From: Candidatus Hodarchaeota archaeon
Lineage (GTDB): Archaea; Asgardarchaeota; Heimdallarchaeia; Hodarchaeales; YT1-057
NCBI GenBank assembly: GCA_016839955.1
Contig: JAEOTI010000620.1
Coordinates: 1-25,776 of the forward strand
Length of the DNA: 25,776 nt
Direction of reading: 5' to 3'
Below are positions 1 through 6,724 of the stretch, piece after piece; position 1 is the stretch's first letter, and the number at the start of each line of letters is the position of its first letter. The translations under genes and the position numbers were made by a program. The notes beneath the pieces were generated by a model, which worked only from the letters and a program-made list of their open reading frames with translations, did not search any database and had not been told where the DNA came from.

Positions 1-145
1 AAAAATCGACATTCTAATGCATCAAACTCCTCTCGGAAGATCGCTTTGAGTTTTTTAGCGTGTTCAGCAATCTCCTTTTCACTAATCCCTTGTTCTACGA
101 GGAGTAAATTCTAAGCACCTAATGCACCAATAAGACTTGTTAGGT
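1..145 (-). pseudogene. Decayed 3' fragment of an unknown gene running off the left edge
   Basis: Read on the minus strand, this stretch gives about 11 codons (INLTSLIGALGA), an in-frame TAG at about 108-114, then 35 open codons to the window edge including LLLVEQGISEKEIAEHAKKL and FREEFDALECRF. The charged amphipathic helix after the stop looks like real coding sequence, similar in style to the C-terminal helix of small sensor or roadblock/longin-like domains common in Asgard proteins. No start codon or ribosome site precedes the open part. I read it as a broken or truncated gene; the family is not recognised. It could also be the beginning of a gene using a start outside what I can see. Confidence 0.3.
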
Positions 146-154
146 TGATTCTTT

Positions 155-1624
155 ATGCTATCTCAAGTTTTAAACTCGTATTGTCGTCATTTCAGTCTTC
201 GCATACATTTATTCCTTACAATAGGACTTTCTTTGAGTTTTTTTCTAGGAATAACAGAAAATGTCTCCAAATTAAAGAGTTCAGGACTTATAATATCTTT
301 TCTTGTATGGTTCGTCATTTTATTAAATTTTACACTATTTGCACTAAATGGAACATTAGTTTATAGGAATTTCACTAAATCAGTGGAAAAAATAGTTTCT
401 AGTGAGATGCCAATTGATAGTTTGGAAGGTTTTTCAGACACTAAGAAAACCATTGCATTTATGCTACATTCAAGTTACAGTGTTCTCGGAACAGCCATTC
501 TTTCCTTTCTAATTTTCATTGGTGTTGTTATATCGACAAATATTCTCGAAATGAAGAATATCTCATGGATTCGTAATGCGATTCTAATAATTGTTATTGG
601 ACTACTAATAGTAGCTTTAGCAAATGGTTACCTTATTGATGCTCCTGAAGCTCCTCCTGTTGTTCCTGGTGGATTGATTGGGTATTACATTCCAAGATCA
701 CTTCCCTCCACTCTTGATAATATCCTAGCTGATACACTTTATCCATTTTTGGATCCTATCACTCGTCTACGATTTGATGAGTGGACACAAACCATTGAAA
801 AGTCACTTAAGCCCACCTATGAAGACAATAAAGAACAATTAATCCGAGTAGAGAGAGCTAGAGAGAAAATCCTCTTAATGGCATATTTACGGTTACGTAT
901 GCCTTCAATAATAACGAATGAAGTCTATAGAGACGAATTAAATGAGATAATGGAGACCCAAGCATTAGATGAGTTCATTAAAGGTTCACAATCAGGTCTT
1001 TCGCTTGAGTTACTTGAGGAAGTAATATCCCGGTTACAACAGTTTGTTCCTGAAGTATTTGACACAATTGACAGGTTAATGATAGATCTGTTGGAAAATT
1101 TAGCTCAATTCAAAGAAAAAGAATTCTATGCTTTAGTTAAGCTTCCACCATCAATTTACGGACGTCAAACACCTTTTAGGGTGTTTTTATTTATGTTAAA
1201 TAAATCACCGGACTTTAAAACTACTCGAAGGCCTGTTCAAATATTGGTGGAGGGGGAAAAATTCGTTATTACACCAAAAAAAGTAGCTTCGAAGATATAT
1301 CTTGATAGATCTCGTCTTGATATTCTAAGTGATAAACTAGAGATTTCTCAAGATACAGGTGAAGATGTATTACGTGTTCTTTCACGAATTTTGCAAGTTG
1401 GGGATGCTTATTGGCTTCAATTCCTTCCACGAACCTACGGGGAAACAATAATTAACGTTTCTGTTAATGAAGAAGGAAAAGGACAAATTTTTGGACAAAC
1501 CAACGTGATCAGTCTAAAGAGAGATGTTCGCTTCTTCACTAAAACTTATGGAGGGCGTGTTGGTATTCTTGGAGGCCTTCTAGCCCCTCTTGGAAATTTA
1601 ATGTGGGGCATTTTGATATTATAG
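155..1624 (+). CDS. Orphan four-helix membrane protein with large soluble C-terminal half
   Basis: This 489-residue protein is not recognised. The N-terminal third has four hydrophobic segments (about residues 13-32, 43-67, 109-130 and 138-160), with a roughly 40-residue charged loop between the second and third. A proline-rich linker (APEAPPVVPGG) leads to a mostly helical, charged soluble region of about 300 residues. The last 25 residues are hydrophobic and glycine-rich (RVGILGGLLAPLGNLMWGIL). The start is the first possible one, since TGA lies in frame at 146-148, and a weak purine-rich AGGTTGA lies upstream. It converges on the acetyltransferase gene with a 42-base gap. The C-terminal 25-30 codons recur as a detached fragment near 14826-14900, so relatives of this gene have taken part in rearrangements. 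The N-terminus lies next to decayed DNA and may itself be remodelled. Confidence 0.75.
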   Translation: MLSQVLNSYCRHFSLRIHLFLTIGLSLSFFLGITENVSKLKSSGLIISFLVWFVILLNFTLFALNGTLVYRNFTKSVEKIVSSEMPIDSLEGFSDTKKTIAFMLHSSYSVLGTAILSFLIFIGVVISTNILEMKNISWIRNAILIIVIGLLIVALANGYLIDAPEAPPVVPGGLIGYYIPRSLPSTLDNILADTLYPFLDPITRLRFDEWTQTIEKSLKPTYEDNKEQLIRVERAREKILLMAYLRLRMPSIITNEVYRDELNEIMETQALDEFIKGSQSGLSLELLEEVISRLQQFVPEVFDTIDRLMIDLLENLAQFKEKEFYALVKLPPSIYGRQTPFRVFLFMLNKSPDFKTTRRPVQILVEGEKFVITPKKVASKIYLDRSRLDILSDKLEISQDTGEDVLRVLSRILQVGDAYWLQFLPRTYGETIINVSVNEEGKGQIFGQTNVISLKRDVRFFTKTYGGRVGILGGLLAPLGNLMWGILIL

Positions 1625-1666
1625 ATCAATCCTATTTAACCCAAAAGAGGAAAAAAGGAGAACAAA

Positions 1667-2950
1667 TCACATTATTGGTGTCAAACTAGCCTTCACTGAA
1701 GGAAATATTGTGTTTAGGAGATATTTCTTCCTTCCATCACACGAAACGTCTAATGCACTGGACTCTAATTCATCAATTATCTTATATCCCATAAATAACT
1801 GAATGAGACGATTTGGAGGAATAAAGAGATCATAAGAATGGTTTCCAGACTGCAGTTCAGATTTTTTTATCTCTTTTATTGATGAAAGCTTTCCATTTTG
1901 GAAAGATAACTCAATACCTGCTTTATAGTAATTAATTTTGATTATTATATCTAAGTTAGAATAGATGGAATTCTTTAACCTTTTTTCGAGCACAGGTGTT
2001 AGATATTCTAGGAACCTTAAGATGGAAGGAAACTTCACATACCAGGCATAAGGATTCACGAATTTTGACCCAGTAATTTGTTCAATGTAAGGAATTAGTT
2101 CATCCTGGGCGGGTCTAAGAACACTTAAAGATAGATTATTTTGTTTGGCTATTTTTTTTGAAAAATGTATTATCGTGGGGAGAGCATCCATCTTTTCTAA
2201 GTATAACTCACGGATTCTAAGAGATCCAAATCGTATAACTAAGTAAAAATTGCCAATAACTAAACCATTTTTGAAAACTAAGTAGAATTGTCTACTTTCG
2301 TTTGTTTCTCCTAATTTATATTTATTATAGAAATCAAAAACAGACTCTTCAATTTCTTGATATAAATCCAAGTAAGTATTCCTTTTATTTCTAAATTGTA
2401 TATATATCATAAAATTGGTCAAATCACAAACTTGGTGAAGTGAAAATCCCTCTTCTTCCTTTTCCTTTAAGGAAATAATCTGTTCAGTGAAAATGCTCAA
2501 GTAAGGTTCAAGTTCAAGTGCATATTCGTACCTAAAAGTTTTGTAGAAGTAAGGAATTCCTAAAATCACTAAAAAAGGGATATCATATTCATGCGTTCTT
2601 TCTTCATATACATTATTTAATTGACGGATGAGTCCACGATTACGATATTCTTTCTGTACTCCTACCATTTCCATCTGACCATATGGGATCTCGATACCTT
2701 CAAGAATGCATTTTTTGCGTAGAAGGCAGAGCCAAGCAATTATTTTAATTTCTCGTTTTGTGTCAACAACCACGAAATTATCTTGTAAGGTAAGCCCAGG
2801 ATAATTTTCAAGTAATTGTAAAGTTAATAGACCAACACCATCAGGATTATCCGTATAAACAGTTTTAACATGCTCCAACAAAGAATCTTTATCAGATTCT
2901 TCTAAACAACGAAGAATCAACCCATTACCTAGATTTTTCAAATTAAACAT
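1667..2950 (-). CDS. Eis-like GNAT acetyltransferase with SCP2-type C-terminal domain
   Basis: The 427-residue protein has the size and layout of the Eis-like branch of GNAT acetyltransferases: two GNAT folds followed by a sterol-carrier-like C-terminal domain. The acetyl-CoA-binding motif A is visible at about residues 98-110 (VQKEYRNRGLIRQ), preceded by the strand MEMVG. The N-terminal fold covers about 1-150, the second about 160-300, and the SCP2-like part about 300-427. Members acetylate amines (aminoglycosides, lysines or small amines) using acetyl-CoA in the cytoplasm. The substrate here cannot be told from sequence. A TATA-like box lies about 30 bases before the ATG, which suggests a leaderless mRNA. 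It stands alone between the convergent membrane-protein gene and the 3' end of the beta-helix gene. Confidence 0.72.
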   Translation of the reverse strand: MFNLKNLGNGLILRCLEESDKDSLLEHVKTVYTDNPDGVGLLTLQLLENYPGLTLQDNFVVVDTKREIKIIAWLCLLRKKCILEGIEIPYGQMEMVGVQKEYRNRGLIRQLNNVYEERTHEYDIPFLVILGIPYFYKTFRYEYALELEPYLSIFTEQIISLKEKEEEGFSLHQVCDLTNFMIYIQFRNKRNTYLDLYQEIEESVFDFYNKYKLGETNESRQFYLVFKNGLVIGNFYLVIRFGSLRIRELYLEKMDALPTIIHFSKKIAKQNNLSLSVLRPAQDELIPYIEQITGSKFVNPYAWYVKFPSILRFLEYLTPVLEKRLKNSIYSNLDIIIKINYYKAGIELSFQNGKLSSIKEIKKSELQSGNHSYDLFIPPNRLIQLFMGYKIIDELESSALDVSCDGRKKYLLNTIFPSVKASLTPIM

Positions 2951-2975
2951 CCTTCACTGGTGAGCTAGGAGTATT

Positions 2976-2984
2976 CTATAAATT
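2976..2984 (-). promoter_or_regulatory. TATA-like box of the acetyltransferase gene
   Basis: On the minus strand the sequence reads AATTTATAG, centred about 30 bases before the ATG at 2950. This is the spacing expected for an archaeal TATA box driving a leaderless or near-leaderless transcript. No good ribosome site precedes the ATG, which agrees. This is pattern and position only. Confidence 0.4.
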
Positions 2985-3054
2985 TCATCTTGTTTTCAAG
3001 TGTTACTTCTCTTCAAAAAATGAGAGGAGGAAAGAAGGAGAAAATGATGTGAGA

Positions 3055-6000
3055 TTAATCACCTTTTCCTCCTCGTCCAAATAATACCTTCCACAGTAGT
3101 GTAAGAATGACTACAGCTGATGCGACTAGTCCAGCTCCGAGGAAAAATCCAGAAAGGAATTGATCGTCACCTTCACCATCTTCAGGCTTTGATACCTCTA
3201 TTCCAACATAAACATAGACGATATCAGAAGCAGATTGACCCCCCCAATCGTACACCGTAACTTCATACTCATAGATACCTTGAGCTAGACCATCAACGTT
3301 TACTATGATGTTTCCACCATTCCAGGGACCCACCGCAACCTCTGATCCATTTCTGGTAATCAAATAGTTTTTACCAAACTGATCAAATGCAATCCAAGTG
3401 ATATTGTTACCAATGTCTCCAACTATGTAAATAACGTCATCAGGAGAGTTTACAGTGGGAGCAGTCGTATCGGTTATTCCCACATATACAAGAACAGTAC
3501 TGTTTGCATAATTACTAAAACCGTCCCAAACGACTATAGAAAAGTTATAGGTGCCATTTGTAAGTCCAAGTCCCTCAAGGGAAAAATTAATTGGGACGCC
3601 ATCCATCCAGGTACCAGTTTCTATAGAACTACCGTTTTGCCAAATTTCAAAAGTTGCAGGGTTTATATCCGTCGCAGTCCAATTGATCCAGTAACCTGTT
3701 AAGGTTTCATTGGGTGCAGCAACATTTCCTGGTTGGTTTAAGATAGGTGGAGTAGTATCAGGACTCAATTCTGCTGTTACTGAGACTTTTACTTCATCTA
3801 TCGCAGAATGATCTAATTCATCCCATAATTCCAATTGAAAAGTATGTAAACCCAATGGGAGTCCATCAATTCCCACTTCGATTGCAAGACCGTCCCACGA
3901 ACCACTCTCATAAACTAATCCATTATGATAGACTGTGTAGTTCAATGGATCCCAATCATGGCAATCCCAATAGATACTATGACCTGTAGTACTAAAAATA
4001 TATGCAATATCTACAGGAGAACATGTTTGCGGAGGTTGTGCAGCAATATCTGAGGAATTAACTAAAGGATATTGATCTTCAACATTGGGAGCTCCTGGAA
4101 CTGTATATGGTGTATCTCCAAACCCAAAAGGCGCAGTAACATCGGAACCAGTATAATCATCCCAATAATTTCCAAAGTAATAGGTAATAGGACCCACAGT
4201 TTGTTGATTTGACCAGAAATTATCACCAGCAGTATTATCATCTCGAGCATGAATATTATTCTGGAAAAAAGCATTATAATAGATCTTGTGATCTTGTGAT
4301 CCTGTGTCAATATGTAATCCATAGAAACCACACCAAGCGATTGTGTTATTGTAGATTTCCCAATCATCTGCATTATCAATGTAAATCCCTTTTTGACTGA
4401 GATAAATATCATTGAAATGAAGTGAGTTGTTATCTGCATCTTCTTGATCAGTATAAAAACCATAAATGTTCTTGTAAATCCGATTATTCAGAATTTTATT
4501 ATATTGGGCATCTTGATAGAAATAAATTCCATATTGATTCTCAGTGATGTCAGATTCTTTGATTACAATTTCATCTGCTCCTATTAAATAAATACCAATG
4601 TAGTTCTTTTCAAATAAACAAGCAGAAACGGTTACATTCAAAGTAAGAGATGTAAAATGGATGCCACGATTGTTTTGACGAGAAATACTATTTTTTAAGG
4701 TAATATTTCCACCACTACTGAACTCAAAGCCATTATTGGGACTATATTCGGAAATTATGTTATTTAATACACTATCTTGGATATTGTTAAAGTAGAGCCC
4801 ATCATCACCTGACTGCTTTACTGAATGATTCTCAATGGTCAGATTACTGCATGAAAGAATATAGCTTCCATAACCACCAGAATTTGCTACAGAATTATTT
4901 GAGAGGTAACTATGTTGAATACTATTGAGTCGCATCCCTGTCCCAGAACCGGCTATATTGGTGTTAGAGACCTGATTATCCGTTATAGTTGCGTAAGTTG
5001 TGAGAGATCCAGCAATGTACATACCAATGTTTGAACAGTCACTTATAGTGTTTCCCTGAATTTCAATATTTGGTGTATCATCTGTTAGAATTCCATTATT
5101 CCCAGCCCCAATAACTAAATTATTACAGATAGTGCTTTTATTTGAATTAATTAGATAAATACCATCAACATTTGGATAAATGACTTTATTTTGTACAATT
5201 TGGGTAAAATTAGCGTTATTTCCACTGATTCCTTGAGTACCCTCTGCATAAACAGTATTATTTCGAATTAATGTATTATTAACATCAATAAAACGTATTC
5301 CAAAGTTTGTAGACGAATTAACTGTGTTATCAGTCACATTGATATCCTGCGTATCATATAGTGTAACACCACTCACACTAGTATCAAGTTTGTTTTTTGA
5401 TATCTCACCACTCTTACAATCAGTTGCATAAATTCCTGTAATTGTACCATAAGTTGTGTTTACCAGATTTAAAATAACAGTCAAATTATTACAACTGTCG
5501 AGATAGACACCTCCCGCCATAACTGTTGCCGTATGAATTGTGTTTTCTTTAATAATTGTATTATTGCTATTAGAAACTTTGATTCCATCAAAACTATCCC
5601 CCGTGCTATTAATGAAATTGTTACTTACTTCTAGATTTGCACATTCATCGATATAAATACCTGTTCCGTCAAGGCTATCACTAATGATTCGATTTCCCTT
5701 CAGTTCACTATTTGTCACATTATATAAACTGATTGCACGTTCACCCTTAGGTTTGGTAATATTAGTGTTTAATATACTGAGATTTTCTACATCCTCGACA
5801 GATACCCCAATGAAGTCACTCGTAATACTTGAATTGGTGATTACTACATCATTCGCACCAATTATAATACCTGGTTCAGGATTAGCCCCCACATCCTTAA
5901 TGTAGGAGTCGCTCAACTCAAAAGTAGCTCCGTTTGTAACGTTAATCTGGGTTTGATAAGTAAGAGCGTTTATTGTGCTATTCTGTCGAATTCGCAGGAT

Positions 6001-6288
6001 ACCCCCCGATAACACTGTGATATTAAACTCAATATCTGCACTGGCTCCTGCTCCATCCACAACTAGGACAGCTTGGTCTAAAAGAAGTGTTCCTTTGATA
6101 ACTATACTTCCGTTGATAGTAAATGTCCCATTTGCAGGTGTTAAGGTAAATTCTTCACCTGGATCGATAACCCAATCCCCTGATGATGGGGGGTCACTAG
6201 CAAATCCCTTCTGAGTAGTTTGTGAAAATTGCAATACTCCCATTAGGAGAATTATGTTTATTGAAATCAGTAAAAAGGTTCTTTTCAT
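3055..6288 (-). CDS. Secreted right-handed beta-helix protein with three Ig-like domains and C-terminal membrane anchor
   Basis: The protein has 1077 residues. A signal peptide (residues 1-30, MKRTF then a hydrophobic core) is followed by a parallel beta-helix of the NosD/PbH1 type from about 60 to 700, built of 20-25 residue coils with recurring N-N-x-I/V and GI/GIY patterns. The helix ends in the typical cap FGNYWDDYTGSD...GDTPY near residue 708. Three tandem Ig-like domains follow (about 750-840, 845-935 and 940-1030), each with WxxxD, a short xNG turn and a VWD/VYD strand. A final membrane helix (about 1050-1070) and a basic tail anchor it outside the cell. Asparagine sequons are very frequent, as expected for an N-glycosylated archaeal surface protein. 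It shares domain types with the two large helix proteins further right but lacks LamG domains and a partner propeller gene. It is a surface or adhesin-like protein of unknown ligand; the copper-enzyme role of true NosD is not implied. Confidence 0.85.
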   Translation of the reverse strand: MKRTFLLISINIILLMGVLQFSQTTQKGFASDPPSSGDWVIDPGEEFTLTPANGTFTINGSIVIKGTLLLDQAVLVVDGAGASADIEFNITVLSGGILRIRQNSTINALTYQTQINVTNGATFELSDSYIKDVGANPEPGIIIGANDVVITNSSITSDFIGVSVEDVENLSILNTNITKPKGERAISLYNVTNSELKGNRIISDSLDGTGIYIDECANLEVSNNFINSTGDSFDGIKVSNSNNTIIKENTIHTATVMAGGVYLDSCNNLTVILNLVNTTYGTITGIYATDCKSGEISKNKLDTSVSGVTLYDTQDINVTDNTVNSSTNFGIRFIDVNNTLIRNNTVYAEGTQGISGNNANFTQIVQNKVIYPNVDGIYLINSNKSTICNNLVIGAGNNGILTDDTPNIEIQGNTISDCSNIGMYIAGSLTTYATITDNQVSNTNIAGSGTGMRLNSIQHSYLSNNSVANSGGYGSYILSCSNLTIENHSVKQSGDDGLYFNNIQDSVLNNIISEYSPNNGFEFSSGGNITLKNSISRQNNRGIHFTSLTLNVTVSACLFEKNYIGIYLIGADEIVIKESDITENQYGIYFYQDAQYNKILNNRIYKNIYGFYTDQEDADNNSLHFNDIYLSQKGIYIDNADDWEIYNNTIAWCGFYGLHIDTGSQDHKIYYNAFFQNNIHARDDNTAGDNFWSNQQTVGPITYYFGNYWDDYTGSDVTAPFGFGDTPYTVPGAPNVEDQYPLVNSSDIAAQPPQTCSPVDIAYIFSTTGHSIYWDCHDWDPLNYTVYHNGLVYESGSWDGLAIEVGIDGLPLGLHTFQLELWDELDHSAIDEVKVSVTAELSPDTTPPILNQPGNVAAPNETLTGYWINWTATDINPATFEIWQNGSSIETGTWMDGVPINFSLEGLGLTNGTYNFSIVVWDGFSNYANSTVLVYVGITDTTAPTVNSPDDVIYIVGDIGNNITWIAFDQFGKNYLITRNGSEVAVGPWNGGNIIVNVDGLAQGIYEYEVTVYDWGGQSASDIVYVYVGIEVSKPEDGEGDDQFLSGFFLGAGLVASAVVILTLLWKVLFGRGGKGD

Positions 6289-6307
6289 TTTTCAGCCCTT
6301 CTGCATT

Positions 6308-6327
6308 ATTTTATATTGGTTTTATAT
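6308..6327 (-). promoter_or_regulatory. Two TATA-like boxes before the beta-helix gene
   Basis: On the minus strand ATATAAAACC (6318-6327) and ATATAAAAT (6308-6316) lie about 34 and 24 bases before the ATG at 6288. A weak AGAAGGG lies just before the start codon. The distal box would give a roughly 10-base leader, the proximal one a leaderless mRNA. Either is plausible in archaea. Confidence 0.4.
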
Positions 6328-6459
6328 TCTATCTTAAAATCATAAATTGTGGCTATTAATCTTAAAAGTGTGTATAACAAAATACCAATAAAGCTGTCTT
6401 TATTGCAGTAAGAGGGAACTCCTTATGGGTTTATGCTTATATTACTCTTGAATTTAAAG

Positions 6460-6475
6460 CTCAAGAGCTCTTGAG
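6460..6475. promoter_or_regulatory. Perfect 16-bp palindrome, possible operator
   Basis: CTCAAGAGCTCTTGAG is a perfect palindrome, and a further half-site CTCTTGA lies at 6446-6452, so the 7-base half-site occurs three times within 30 bp. It is about 170 bp upstream of the beta-helix gene start, in DNA with no coding potential. It could bind a dimeric regulator. No nearby regulator gene is visible, so the role is a guess. Confidence 0.3.
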
Positions 6476-6515
6476 TTAATATGAAAATTGATGAAAAACT
6501 GTTAACACCAATATT

Positions 6516-6625
6516 TCATCCAATTTTGAGGCTTTTTTTTTGATATTCTTCAGGATATAGGATCATTTTCGCATCTAACCAGACAAAATGTTGCTTATTA
6601 AGTAATCAATCGAGTTTTTTGTTGT
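6516..6625 (-). pseudogene. PIN-domain gene 3' tail, frameshifted (copy A)
   Basis: On the minus strand the region encodes the last turn of a PIN-domain protein: HFVWLDAKMILYPEEY, then a lysine-rich end and a TGA. It is the degraded twin of the better kept tail at 15153-15260, with about two bases missing in the ITYNKRHF region that shift the frame. The LITYNKRHF...VLSPEEYL pattern is the classic C-terminus of VapC-type PIN nucleases. Only about 35 codons remain, without the acidic active-site residues, so it cannot be functional. It marks the left edge of the duplicated unit. Confidence 0.6.
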
Positions 6626-6664
6626 TTTCATATAATTGTTTTTAAAAAAAATGGAATATTTGTA

Positions 6665-6699
6665 TTAAAAAAAGAAAAAAACACCTGGAAGGTGTTTTT
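6665..6699 (-). terminator. Hairpin terminator of propeller gene A
   Basis: A perfect 10-bp stem AAAAACACCT/AGGTGTTTTT with a 3-base loop (6677-6699) lies 25 bases after the stop codon. It is followed in the minus-strand transcript by a U-rich run (6665-6676). Unit B has an equivalent hairpin with a changed loop but the same stem core, so the structure is kept while the sequence drifts. Confidence 0.6.
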
Positions 6700-6724
6700 C
6701 TTGACTTTTCTAAGTCCTCGACCT

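Noticed and set aside
3055..6288. NosD, the nitrous-oxide reductase copper-maturation protein
   Set aside because: Only the beta-helix fold and cap are shared. There are no nos genes nearby, and the Ig-like domains and membrane anchor point to a surface protein.
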